Shown one piece after another: positions 53,094 to 61,247 of a DNA stretch of 64,000 nucleotides (positions are counted from its first letter, which is position 1; every line of letters begins with the position of its first letter). A model generated the notes under the pieces. That model saw nothing but the letters and a program-made list of their open reading frames with translations, did no database searches and was not told the DNA's origin. Made by a program: the position numbers and the translations under genes. Source of the stretch: Variovorax sp. V93 (GTDB taxonomy: Bacteria; Pseudomonadota; Gammaproteobacteria; Burkholderiales; Burkholderiaceae_C); contig NZ_AP028669.1 in NCBI RefSeq assembly GCF_041154485.1, forward strand, positions 3,844,001 through 3,908,000. The letters are read 5' to 3'.

Positions 53094-54251
53094 ATGACCA
53101 CATTCGCGTTCACCAAATCAAAAATCCTCAGCGCCGGTCCCGGCGAGCACACGGACTCCGAGCGGTCCTACCTTCGCCTGTATGTCACCGACAAGGGCAA
53201 GCGCACCCTCGGCGTTTACAAATGGAGCCCCGAGCTTCAACGGCCCGTCCGCATTTCGCTGGGCGAGTACATGGGGGAAGAGGCGTCAGTACTCCGGGAC
53301 CGAGCGCTTGAGGTCTTTCGGGCTCACGAAGTGAAGGCCAAATGCCGCAAGGCAGGCTTACCGGACCCGGAGAAACCGCTCATCCTGCGCGAGTACCTGA
53401 CGGCGTACACGACTGCGCTCAAAGCCGATCCGACGACTGGGGACCCCCGGTGGGCCGAAAAGATTTTCAATCGCTTCTACAAAGACTGGCTGGACAAGCC
53501 CTTGGCGTCCATCACACAGGCCATGCTAGACGACCGCCATTCGCGAGCAGTTGTCGCGAACGGGCCTTCGGCGGCTGGCAGGGCAGCGAAAGCTTTTAAG
53601 GCTGTTTTTTCCTATGCGCGGAAGAAGCGCGGCTATCAGGGCCGGGACATTACCCTCGGCCTCAAGATTCAGGAGTCCCCGCAGCGCACCCGAATACTGG
53701 ACAGCGACGAACGCGCACGCGTCATTGCCGCCCTTGACGACCCTACCCTCCTTCCCTACGTGAAGCCATTCATCCGGCTGCTCATGCTGACCGGAGTCCG
53801 CTGGGGCAACCTCGCGTCAGCCCGCTGGGAAGACATGGACCTCGACACAGGCGAGTGGCTCATTCCCTGGCAGAAGAGCAAAAACCGGGAAGAAATCCGC
53901 GTGCGCTTGCGGCCCGATGCCGTCCAGGTGCTCAAGGACTGGGCTGCGTACCAAGAACTGGACGGTACTGCCGGGGAATGGGTCTTCCCCTCCCCCAAAA
54001 ACTCCAGCAGCGGTCATATCGAGGAGCCTTCATTCGCATGGAACCGCGTGCAGGAACTTGCCGGACTGAAGAAGCACGCAACCCTGCACGATCTACGGCG
54101 CACGTTCGGCTCCACGCTGCTACAGGCGGACGTGCCAATGGCTGTAGTGCGGGATGCGCTCGGGCATAAGTCCATCGCCGTCACAGAGAAGCACTACGCG
54201 TTCTTGAACAAAAGAGCCATCGACTCGCACATCGACCGAGTGACGTTGTGA
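53094..54251 (+). CDS. Tyrosine recombinase/integrase
   Basis: A 385-residue phage integrase. Catalytic residues are visible: Arg in LLMLTGVRWGNL, His-x-x-Arg in ATLHDLRRTFG, the LGH of DALGHKSIAV and the nucleophile Tyr in EKHYAFL. A SAM-like core-binding domain covers ~95-190. The ATG at 53094 is chosen because the upstream in-frame codons look non-coding. Placed 140 nt from the proposed attL, it would catalyse integration into the ArsC-like gene and, with an excisionase not seen here, excision. Confidence 0.92.
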   Translation: MTTFAFTKSKILSAGPGEHTDSERSYLRLYVTDKGKRTLGVYKWSPELQRPVRISLGEYMGEEASVLRDRALEVFRAHEVKAKCRKAGLPDPEKPLILREYLTAYTTALKADPTTGDPRWAEKIFNRFYKDWLDKPLASITQAMLDDRHSRAVVANGPSAAGRAAKAFKAVFSYARKKRGYQGRDITLGLKIQESPQRTRILDSDERARVIAALDDPTLLPYVKPFIRLLMLTGVRWGNLASARWEDMDLDTGEWLIPWQKSKNREEIRVRLRPDAVQVLKDWAAYQELDGTAGEWVFPSPKNSSSGHIEEPSFAWNRVQELAGLKKHATLHDLRRTFGSTLLQADVPMAVVRDALGHKSIAVTEKHYAFLNKRAIDSHIDRVTL

Positions 54252-54281
54252 ACGCGCTATCCTCGCTTCGGAGGACACAAA

Positions 54282-54680
54282 ATGAAACACTTTTCGATCG
54301 CCTGCGTTATGGCGTTGGCTGGGGCGGCGGCGCATGGGTTTGAATATGAACTCGTCTTCGATCAATCGTGCAGCTACAAAACGGAATCGCGTAGCTTCCC
54401 TTGCGAGAAGACAGACCACCCCCTCACGGTGGTCACCAAACAACGCGGCAAGTGGTTTGGTCGGAATCCAGGCAGCAATCAGCGGATTGAACTTGGGCTA
54501 GTACGCGAAGACCAATACAGCGTCATTCTTCAAAATCCCGTGTACTTCAGCGGGGTCAGCCTACTTCATCTGATGAAGAAAACCGGACGCTTTTATTGGA
54601 CCGAAACGGCCTACTCCGATGTGCTCGAAGCGGATGATGCAACGGTTAGAGTCGGACGGTTCAAGCTCCATACAAAGTGA
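54282..54680 (+). CDS. Hypothetical secreted protein, prophage cargo
   Basis: A 132-residue protein with a clear signal peptide (MKHFSIACVMALAGAAAHG). The mature ~113 residues contain two Cys (CSYKTESRSFPC) that could form a disulfide, and mixed beta-rich sequence. I do not recognise the family. It lies 30 nt after the integrase and 6 nt before a membrane-protein gene on the same strand. This is the position where temperate phages often carry lysogenic-conversion genes. Confidence 0.6.
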   Translation: MKHFSIACVMALAGAAAHGFEYELVFDQSCSYKTESRSFPCEKTDHPLTVVTKQRGKWFGRNPGSNQRIELGLVREDQYSVILQNPVYFSGVSLLHLMKKTGRFYWTETAYSDVLEADDATVRVGRFKLHTK

Positions 54681-54686
54681 GGGCCC

Positions 54687-55124
54687 ATGGAGAGCCGAAT
54701 CCCGCTACCTACCGACAATATCTACAAGTTCTACGCTTTGTTCGGACTTCTTGTATTCATCTTCTCGATAGGCGGCGTAATTGCAGTCCAGAGAAGCACC
54801 AACGACTTCATGTACAAGTCGCTCATCGATCTAGAGGCGGTCAAGTCGGTTGAGAAACCCACGGCAGCTGACACTATCAAGAAGCAATTGCTTGAGCGGC
54901 TGATTGACGTAGCCAAGAGTGACAAGGACTACTTCAACAATTCGCTTTCCGCGCTTGCCGCCGTGGGATTCTTTCTCATGGGGTTTGGATTCTTCAAATG
55001 GCATCGCGAGATACAACCGCTGCAAGACGAAATGCTCAACCTGCAGGTTGCGAAGCTGCGCAGCGAAGTGCAAGCTATTTCCCCGCCGCACTCACCCGCT
55101 CCGCCGCCAGCAAATCCGCCCTAA
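54687..55124 (+). CDS. Hypothetical two-helix membrane protein, prophage cargo
   Basis: A 145-residue protein with two hydrophobic segments (YALFGLLVFIFSIGGVIAV at ~14-32 and ALAAVGFFLMGFGFF at ~89-103). A helical hydrophilic region lies between them, followed by a coiled-coil-like tail (LQDEMLNLQVAKLRSEVQ) and a Pro-rich end. Not recognised. It forms an apparent two-gene unit with the secreted protein at 54282 and overlaps the convergent phage gene by 50 nt. Superinfection exclusion is a reasonable guess for such a pair, not something the sequence shows. Confidence 0.6.
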   Translation: MESRIPLPTDNIYKFYALFGLLVFIFSIGGVIAVQRSTNDFMYKSLIDLEAVKSVEKPTAADTIKKQLLERLIDVAKSDKDYFNNSLSALAAVGFFLMGFGFFKWHREIQPLQDEMLNLQVAKLRSEVQAISPPHSPAPPPANPP

Positions 55125-55566
55125 TACGCGCAGGTCTGATCTCCCCCCGCAGGTACTTGACCTTGACCTGAAGCGCCACGTCCGGGTCGAGCCCCACGTA
55201 CAAAAGATGGTGGATGAACGTGGGGCTCACGACATAGGCAAGGTCGTCGTCGGCAAGCCCTTGCGCCACGATGGCGAGCATCAGTTCTTGGCATGCCTCG
55301 ATGGGCGTGTACGGCAGGCCGGGGCGCAGCGGCGGGAGGTCTGGACCGACCGGCCCCTTGTGTAAGGTCGCCTTCGGTAGATCGAGCCCCGTAAACGCGC
55401 CGACCGGGCCGGACGGTACCCGAGTACCCTCCCCGCCCGCCGTCGCTGCCAGCGCCGATCTGCCAGCTTGCACGGGGCATTGATCGGGGGGCTCTACGGG
55501 CGAAACTTCCGGACTACCCTCCGAAAGCGCCTCTACATTTGTGCAGAACGGCGTTGAATCCACCAT
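55075..55566 (-). CDS. Hypothetical phage protein
   Basis: A 163-residue protein starting at the ATG at 55566, with a strong AAGGAG 6 nt upstream. The N-terminal half is Pro/Gly/Ser-rich and probably unstructured. The C-terminal ~80 residues are helical (IEACQELMLAIVAQGLADDDLAYVV ... VALQVKVKYLRGEIRPARIRADLL). Not recognised. It is the last gene of the minus-strand phage block and lies 7 nt after its neighbour. Confidence 0.6.
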   Translation of the reverse strand: MVDSTPFCTNVEALSEGSPEVSPVEPPDQCPVQAGRSALAATAGGEGTRVPSGPVGAFTGLDLPKATLHKGPVGPDLPPLRPGLPYTPIEACQELMLAIVAQGLADDDLAYVVSPTFIHHLLYVGLDPDVALQVKVKYLRGEIRPARIRADLLAAERVSAAGK

Positions 55567-55573
55567 TCGCTCC

Positions 55574-55948
55574 TTAGTGCTTGGTGGCTCCAGCGCTCTC
55601 TTCACGAATCCGCTGCGCCTCCGCAACGATGGCGAGGCACACCTGGTCCTGGTCGATGCCCGCCGCCGACGCAGGGTGGATCGTGACCAGATCGCCGATG
55701 TCGATGCCGACCGAGAGCATGTATTCCAGCATTTGAAGCAGCGCCCACGTGACGGCTGTGTCTAACCGCCCGAACCGCCCTCGCATGCTGGCGACCATCT
55801 GATTGCCTTGTGCGTCCACGGACCGCACGCTCATCGAGTACGCGTCGGGGCCAACCTCCGGATGATCGAACAGATGGCCGATGTAGACGTGGTCCTCGAT
55901 GGCGAAGGTGCCGAGATACGCGACGTGCCGGGAAGGATTAGAAGCCAC
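55574..55948 (-). CDS. Hypothetical phage protein
   Basis: A 124-residue protein. The start codon is GTG at 55948, overlapping the upstream gene's end by 11 nt and preceded by AAGGAA. It contains a compact alpha/beta sequence (HVAYLGTFAIEDHVYIGHLF; TAVTWALLQMLEYMLSVGIDIGDLVTI) without known motifs. It is embedded in the phage block, so a virion or regulatory role is possible but unproven. Confidence 0.6.
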   Translation of the reverse strand: MASNPSRHVAYLGTFAIEDHVYIGHLFDHPEVGPDAYSMSVRSVDAQGNQMVASMRGRFGRLDTAVTWALLQMLEYMLSVGIDIGDLVTIHPASAAGIDQDQVCLAIVAEAQRIREESAGATKH

Positions 55949-56222
55949 GGGGTTCCTTGTCTCGTTGAGCGAGGCGCGCGACCAACTCTGCGGCGATAGC
56001 GGAGGTGTCCGATTTGTCCGCCGAAGCCAACGTGGCGGAGGGGGTGCCGGTTTGCCCCATGATGGTGACGGGAGGGTTGGGACGAACGGTCGAACGCCGT
56101 GCCTCTATGAGGCGGCTGGCTTCGTCGGCCATCCACCGTTCGCGTTGCCGCAACTGCTCGGGGGTCAACTTGTAGTGCGGTTGTCCTGAGAACGGTATCG
56201 CGCTTGGGTTCACGAAGCTCAT
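55938..56222 (-). CDS. Hypothetical small phage protein
   Basis: A 94-residue hydrophilic protein with a helical core (TPEQLRQRERWMADEASRLIEARR). Its ATG overlaps the stop of the 564-residue gene (ATGA) and its 3' end overlaps the next gene, so it is translated as part of the block. No function recognised. Confidence 0.6.
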   Translation of the reverse strand: MSFVNPSAIPFSGQPHYKLTPEQLRQRERWMADEASRLIEARRSTVRPNPPVTIMGQTGTPSATLASADKSDTSAIAAELVARLAQRDKEPRGF

Positions 56223-57913
56223 TGCGCCTCCTGAGTCGAGGGGTTCTGGGTCGCCATGGCTCGGGCCACCTGGGGCACCAGTTCCTTCAACCGGTCGCCC
56301 ACGGCGGGAATTTGAGCCGCGAGTTGTTCGAGCGCCGTCCGTTGGCCGGCTGGCGGCAGCGACGCGATATGGCTGATGACTCTGTCTGGCACGACACCCC
56401 GAAGCCCATTCACCAAGAACGACATGCCGGGGCCCGAGTAGAGCGCCGCAGCGAGCGTTGCTCCCGCAGCAGGCCCACCCAGAGATACCCCTCCCGCCGC
56501 AGCCGCGCCCAGCAAGGCTCGACCTGCCGTGCCGCTGTCGGGCACAGTATTCGGCAGCACGCTCTGACCGGCACGATTGAGAGCGCCGGGCGTTTGGTTG
56601 TATTGGCTGCTGGCCCGGTTGAGCTGACGGGGCGTGAACTGGCCGGTGGCGCTCTTGTCAGCCGCGCTGACGACAGGCAGCAGGTTGCGATAAGCGCTGC
56701 GGGCCGCGCCGAGCACCTTGATCGCCTCCGGCGTCACGCCCTCAACCGTGTCCCGCAACGACGCTTGAAGCTGGTACAGAGCCTCGCCCAACGAATGGTC
56801 GGCGGGGTTCATCGAGGCGCTGTTCTTTCTTGCGAGAAAGCCAATCTCGGAATCGATGCCCTTCGCCACGTCACCGCTGATCGGGCCGCCGCGCTGCGCC
56901 GCTTCGCTGATCGCAGGCATGATCTTCTGGGCCGCGTATTTCATGATCGCGCCCTTCTGCTCGTCCGTGATGAGCGGGATTTTGTCGATGGACACGAGGG
57001 CACTCGACAGCGCCGTTTTCACCTTATTCGGCTGAATGAAGGTCTGCGGGAGCACGCGGTCATATGCATCCGAAACGACCCTGCTCGCCTGCTCGACCGC
57101 CTCCGCGCCGGAACCCTTGACGGTGACGCCGAGCGGCTTGAGCGCGGCATTGATTTCTGCGTTGCCGTATTCGCTGATGGAGCGGCCACGGGCGTACTTG
57201 ATGACGCTGCCCACGAGTGGGATCGACGTGGCGCTGTCCTCTATGCCGCGAACGGCGCTGCCGATGGGACCATCCCCGAACAATTGCCCCGGTGTCGGCC
57301 GCACGCCAGCGTCAATAAGCGCTTGGGCCTCTTTGGAAACGAACGGCCGAGCCAAGCCCCCGAGCGTGCGCGTGAGCACCCTGCCGCCAGCCGCCCCGGC
57401 CCCGCCTGCGAGCGCCGCAGTGCCGCGTTCGTCGGGTTCAGCAGTTCCAGCGGCATAGCCTGCGTTTGCAAGGATGTCGGCGGTCGCCGGAGCCATGCGG
57501 CCGAGTGTTTTAGCGAGTACCTTGCCGCCGAGCGAGGTTGCGCGTCCAATCGGAACAGCGGTGGCGGCGACTTCGCCCGTGATTTCCCCCACCTTCCCCG
57601 CAGCGCCCAAGGCCTCTTTGTTGGCTTCGTAGGTGGCGAGGTCCGCCCTGCGCGCCCTGCCGTTGTCACCGGTCTGGCTGAAGGTCATCGCATCAATGGG
57701 CGATCCGGGCGGGAAAATCTTGTCCCGCAGCCGCGCCGCCGAGCCGCCAACGCCGGTCATGAACCGCTCGGTGGCTGACATCCCCTCGGCTGGATTGGAT
57801 GCGGACTCCTTCGGCGGGAACTGCTTGCGAAGCACCGCTGTGATCGCGTCGTCATCCATGTCATCCGGGAACGAGCCGGTAGACCCGTCCGGGAGCGCGA
57901 TGAGCTTCGCCAT
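56219..57913 (-). CDS. Large phage virion protein, probable DNA-ejection protein
   Basis: A 564-residue protein. The N-terminal MAKLIALPDGSTGSFPDDM and the following D-D-D-AITAVLRKQF match a short motif common at the start of podovirus/siphovirus injection or internal virion proteins. The body is rich in Ala/Gly helices with glycine-zipper stretches (ALAGGAGAAGG; LLGAAAAGGVSLGGPAAGA), as expected for proteins that insert into the envelope. A role as an internal ejection protein (P22 gp16/gp20-like) is inferred from composition, size and neighbours. Confidence 0.55.
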   Translation of the reverse strand: MAKLIALPDGSTGSFPDDMDDDAITAVLRKQFPPKESASNPAEGMSATERFMTGVGGSAARLRDKIFPPGSPIDAMTFSQTGDNGRARRADLATYEANKEALGAAGKVGEITGEVAATAVPIGRATSLGGKVLAKTLGRMAPATADILANAGYAAGTAEPDERGTAALAGGAGAAGGRVLTRTLGGLARPFVSKEAQALIDAGVRPTPGQLFGDGPIGSAVRGIEDSATSIPLVGSVIKYARGRSISEYGNAEINAALKPLGVTVKGSGAEAVEQASRVVSDAYDRVLPQTFIQPNKVKTALSSALVSIDKIPLITDEQKGAIMKYAAQKIMPAISEAAQRGGPISGDVAKGIDSEIGFLARKNSASMNPADHSLGEALYQLQASLRDTVEGVTPEAIKVLGAARSAYRNLLPVVSAADKSATGQFTPRQLNRASSQYNQTPGALNRAGQSVLPNTVPDSGTAGRALLGAAAAGGVSLGGPAAGATLAAALYSGPGMSFLVNGLRGVVPDRVISHIASLPPAGQRTALEQLAAQIPAVGDRLKELVPQVARAMATQNPSTQEAQ

Positions 57914-57916
57914 GGC

Positions 57917-59155
57917 TTACTCCAGCCGACCAGTTGCGGGGTTGTAGACCCGAATCTTGGGGGCGGGCGCGGACTGCTGATCGGTAGCGGCCTTGACTGC
58001 ATCGCGGATCGATGGCCCGGCAGGCGGCTGCGCGGGTGCTGGGCCGTTCGCGGCGCGACTCATGATCCGACGCACCTGCTTGAGCGCAGCAAGGCGCGTC
58101 TCGGTTGGCAACTCCTTGTTCGCGAGTTCGCCACCCTGCTTCTTGAGAAACGCCAAGTCCGCGTCCGACACCTGACCGGCCATGCGGGGAATGTTCGCCA
58201 CGATCCCGTTCGCCACGGTTTCCAGAGCGGCGGCGGCTTTCGCGCCTTCCGTCGAAATGCCTGCAGCACCGGCGATAGCATCGCGGAGCGAACCGACCTT
58301 GGAACCCGTGGCTGTCTTCAGCAGCGTTTCGGCCTCGTTCAGGTCTTCGAGCGCCTTGGCCGCGTTGCTCTTGTTCTCTCCCTGCTTCGTGCGGTCCGCC
58401 GTGAGCGATGCCGTCTCTCGACCGATGGCGCCAAGGGGACTCACTTCCCCCGTGAGCTTATTGACCCGATACGCGCTGCCTTGTGCGTCTTGAACGATCT
58501 GGTAATTGCTGGCCTTGTCGCTGCTCCCGCCGCTATTGGCCCGCACAGCCGCGGCAAGCGTGCGCCGAAGGTCGTTGGAGTCGCCTGCGAGGTCACGCCG
58601 CAACTGCTCGTTGGCAGCGTCATGCTCGCGCTTGTATTCCAGGTCTTCCTGCTGCCTACGCCGAGCCTCCGCAATGGTTTCGGCACGGGCCTCCTTGCGA
58701 TCGGTGCGGACCGCGACCCGCTCCGGTTCGTTGACAAGCTGATCCTTGGCGTAGTCCATCATGAGGGACCGCAGCGCGGGAATTTGAGCGCCCTGTTGGG
58801 CCCAGGCGAGCTTGGTCGGTTGCGGGGCATCGTCCGAAGGTTTCGACGCCATGTGCCGGTTGACAGCCTGCATCTCATACTTGTCATACCCGGTCTGGTC
58901 GGCGTCCAAGCCCTTCTTCTCCAACGCTTGCGTGAGTTGCTCGACCAGTGGGGTCAGCATCTGCGCTTTGGATGGGGCCACGTAGTAGCCCGAGACCATT
59001 TGCCCCTGCGGTGCGGCTTTCTCCCGGGCGGCCTTGATCCGCTCCTTGAGGTCGGCTTCGCGGTCACGCAGGCGATGCTGCTGCAGGATGAGTGAGGCAT
59101 TGCCAAAGCTGGCGGGCAGTTGGTCAACGTCGCCGTAGTAGTCCATTGAAGACAT
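57917..59155 (-). CDS. Phage virion protein, probable ejection/internal protein
   Basis: A 412-residue, strongly helical, charged protein with a long coiled-coil stretch (DRKEARAETIAEARRRQQEDLEYKREHDAANEQLRRDL). It ends KIRVYNPATGRLE, a tail I associate with phage DNA-injection proteins. GGAG precedes the ATG at 59155. It is 3 nt upstream of the 564-residue gene; the two probably act together in the virion. Confidence 0.55.
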   Translation of the reverse strand: MSSMDYYGDVDQLPASFGNASLILQQHRLRDREADLKERIKAAREKAAPQGQMVSGYYVAPSKAQMLTPLVEQLTQALEKKGLDADQTGYDKYEMQAVNRHMASKPSDDAPQPTKLAWAQQGAQIPALRSLMMDYAKDQLVNEPERVAVRTDRKEARAETIAEARRRQQEDLEYKREHDAANEQLRRDLAGDSNDLRRTLAAAVRANSGGSSDKASNYQIVQDAQGSAYRVNKLTGEVSPLGAIGRETASLTADRTKQGENKSNAAKALEDLNEAETLLKTATGSKVGSLRDAIAGAAGISTEGAKAAAALETVANGIVANIPRMAGQVSDADLAFLKKQGGELANKELPTETRLAALKQVRRIMSRAANGPAPAQPPAGPSIRDAVKAATDQQSAPAPKIRVYNPATGRLE

Positions 59156-59167
59156 GGTGTGCTCCTG

Positions 59168-59638
59168 TTACTCGTTGCCCTGCGTACCCACGACATTCAC
59201 CGCCGCCTCGATGTGATCGCGCAACGTCTCCGGGGGCAGCGGGCGATCCGCGTCCGTACCCATTCGTTGCTGGAGCGCATCGGTCAATTGCTCGTCCTCC
59301 AGCCGCTGGTTGGCCTCACGGAGATAGGCCATCACCTCAGGATTGGCGGCGCGGTCGGGGCGGTGCGTATCCCGGGGAGCGAACGGCATCGCGAGACCAG
59401 CGGCCCACGCCGGGTTCGCCTTGTGGTCTTCATCGGTCATCGATGAGTTGTTGATCGCGTCAGGCCGAGCACGCTCCCCGTTCTCGGCGCGGCGGAACTG
59501 TTGAAAGTCCCGAACGAAATGTTTGTATGCCTCGGGGTTCGATTTACGCAGCAATTTGAGGTGCGTGAGGATGCCGGGCCGCGATAGCACCGCCATCTCA
59601 TCGTCGGCCAGATAGTTCGGGTGGATGTTTGGAGGCAT
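59168..59638 (-). CDS. Phage virion-associated protein, hypothetical
   Basis: A 156-residue helical protein (MPPNIHPNYLADDEMAVL; HLKLLRKSNPEAYKHFVRDFQQF; EVMAYLREANQRLEDEQLTDAL). The ATG at 59638 has AGGAG upstream and lies 1 nt after the preceding gene's stop. Its size and place next to two ejection-like proteins make a third, gp7-like, member plausible. Confidence 0.55.
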   Translation of the reverse strand: MPPNIHPNYLADDEMAVLSRPGILTHLKLLRKSNPEAYKHFVRDFQQFRRAENGERARPDAINNSSMTDEDHKANPAWAAGLAMPFAPRDTHRPDRAANPEVMAYLREANQRLEDEQLTDALQQRMGTDADRPLPPETLRDHIEAAVNVVGTQGNE

Positions 59639-59639
59639 T

Positions 59640-60224
59640 TCAACTCCTGTGGGTTGCGGGTTTCCACGGCTGCGGACCCGTGTGAGAAATGGATGCACCG
59701 GGCGAATACATCGGGGTGCGTTGCTCTTGCTTGCGGAACCGCGACTCAGCGGCACGAGCCGCGTCAGCGACTCCGAAATACTCGGCCAGCAGCGGGGGCA
59801 AGCCGATCAAGCCGGACTCGGGGCTGTCCTTCACGTACGGGCGCAATTCCTCGTCGGGGGTGAGAGGCACATGCTCTGGGTGATTCGGCGAGAACACCGG
59901 CATAGGCGTCGGCGTGCGCTGGGGGCTCTTCGGCAAAGCGACTTGAGAGAGCGCGGCTTCAACCGTGGTGAAGGCGGCGTTCAGGGACGCGTCGGGCTTC
60001 AGCCGAGGGAAGTGGGCTTTGCGCAGATGGGGATAGAGCCGATCCATAGCCGCTGGATCGGCGGCGAACGCTTCAAGCAACTCACGCTCGGCTTCAACGG
60101 CGTGGCGCTCATAAATTTGCAGCGATTGATGCAATCCATCTTCCCTAGCGAGCCGCTCCCTGCCACCATCTGGGTACGTCCCGTTACTTGCAGAATCAAC
60201 GGCTGACAAAGAATTCCGATTCAT
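59640..60224 (-). CDS. Hypothetical phage protein, first of the minus-strand block
   Basis: A 194-residue hydrophilic protein with a helical N-terminal half (LHQSLQIYERHAVEAERELLEAFAADPAAMDRLYPHL) and a Pro-rich C-terminal half (SPQRTPTPMPVFSPNHPEHVPLTPDEE). Not recognised. It starts just beside the AT-rich divergent region shared with the Abi-type gene. Confidence 0.55.
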   Translation of the reverse strand: MNRNSLSAVDSASNGTYPDGGRERLAREDGLHQSLQIYERHAVEAERELLEAFAADPAAMDRLYPHLRKAHFPRLKPDASLNAAFTTVEAALSQVALPKSPQRTPTPMPVFSPNHPEHVPLTPDEELRPYVKDSPESGLIGLPPLLAEYFGVADAARAAESRFRKQEQRTPMYSPGASISHTGPQPWKPATHRS

Positions 60225-60297
60225 TTCGCAATTGCCTGAGAATATTTAATTCTCGCCGAATTACGAAAATCGGTAAATTAAAATCGATAATTGAGGG

Positions 60298-60318
60298 AAT
60301 TAGGTTTTACCCCTAATT
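60298..60318. promoter_or_regulatory. Inverted repeat in front of the Abi-type gene
   Basis: AATTAGG and CCTAATT (60298-60304 and 60312-60318) are separated by 7 nt and end 7 nt before the ATG at 60326. A second inverted repeat, GAGAAT-N5-ATTCTC, lies at about 60238-60254. They could be operators, or a hairpin hiding the ribosome site; the gene has no visible Shine-Dalgarno sequence. Confidence 0.5.
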
Positions 60319-60325
60319 GGTGAAA

Positions 60326-61246
60326 ATGGTTTACAACCTTTATTCAAAAAGAAAACGGCAGCTCGAAAAAGAAACTTCCGATATATTTACCTACGATAAT
60401 TTTCCTAGCGCGTTTCGAGTACAAGTCATATATTTATGGAATTACGGCTTCGGAGACTCTCACTTCCCCGAGATTTACGAATGCTACAATATAATTGTAA
60501 AAATACTTCGCGAGGAATCCGGAAAATTTGCTTTGATCGACTTGGGGTACAACGGAAAAACCTCGTCCGAAGAATTGCAAGGATATTTACTCAGCAGCAT
60601 TGGTCCCAGCCAAATTCTAGATGCAATTGAGCTCTCATTCAGGGTAATGAATGAGATTGCCCGCAAGAAGTATTACGCTCGCCGTCCAAATGCAAGCGCA
60701 TTTGTTGATAAGGCCATCAACGATCTCAACACAAGATTTCGCGAGCACAGCATCGGATACCAATTCTCAAACAATGAAATAATAAGAATTGACTCCGAAT
60801 TAATTCATGCCGAAGTTGTTAAACCGACGTTAAAGTTACTGAGCCAACCTCACTTTAAAGGTGCCCAGGAAGAGTATTTAAAGGCGCACGAACATTACCG
60901 GCATGGAAACTCCAAGGAGGCTCTTAACGAATGCTTAAAAGCCTTCGAAAGCGCGATGATGAGTATCTGCAAAAAGCGCGGCTGGGCCTATGAGCCGAAG
61001 GACAATGCCAAGACGTTGATCGGAATCTGCTTCGCCAATCATCTGATACCCAGCTTCTGGGAATCTGAGATGACAGGGTTGCGAGCACTGCTGGAAGGCG
61101 GGGTTCCCACGGGCAGGAATAAGCTGGCGGGCCACGGGCAAGGAGCGGAGCCGGTAAGCGTGCCACCGCATATCGTGAGCTATATCATGCACATGACTGC
61201 TGCGAATTTAAAATTCCTCGCAGAAGCAGATGCTGCGCTAGGATAA
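60326..61246 (+). CDS. Abi_C-domain protein (STM4504/CBY_0614-like), probable phage defence
   Basis: A 306-residue soluble protein. The N-terminus (MVYNLYSKRKRQLEKE, DIFTYDNFPSAFRVQVIYLW) matches the opening I know from the STM4504/CBY_0614 family. The C-terminus, around VPTGRNKLAGHGQG and continuing VPPHIVSYIMHMTAANLKFLAEA, matches the abortive-infection C-terminal (Abi_C) domain. The DNA is much more AT-rich than its neighbours, which suggests recent import. It reads opposite to the phage block and forms a two-gene unit with 61248-61688. A resident prophage would use it against competing phages; this is inference. Confidence 0.72.
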   Translation: MVYNLYSKRKRQLEKETSDIFTYDNFPSAFRVQVIYLWNYGFGDSHFPEIYECYNIIVKILREESGKFALIDLGYNGKTSSEELQGYLLSSIGPSQILDAIELSFRVMNEIARKKYYARRPNASAFVDKAINDLNTRFREHSIGYQFSNNEIIRIDSELIHAEVVKPTLKLLSQPHFKGAQEEYLKAHEHYRHGNSKEALNECLKAFESAMMSICKKRGWAYEPKDNAKTLIGICFANHLIPSFWESEMTGLRALLEGGVPTGRNKLAGHGQGAEPVSVPPHIVSYIMHMTAANLKFLAEADAALG

Positions 61247-61247
61247 G

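Noticed and set aside
60238-60254. GAGAAT-N5-ATTCTC considered as a Fur box
   Set aside because: The half-sites are 5 nt apart rather than the 1-nt centre of a Fur operator, and the gene it faces has no iron role.
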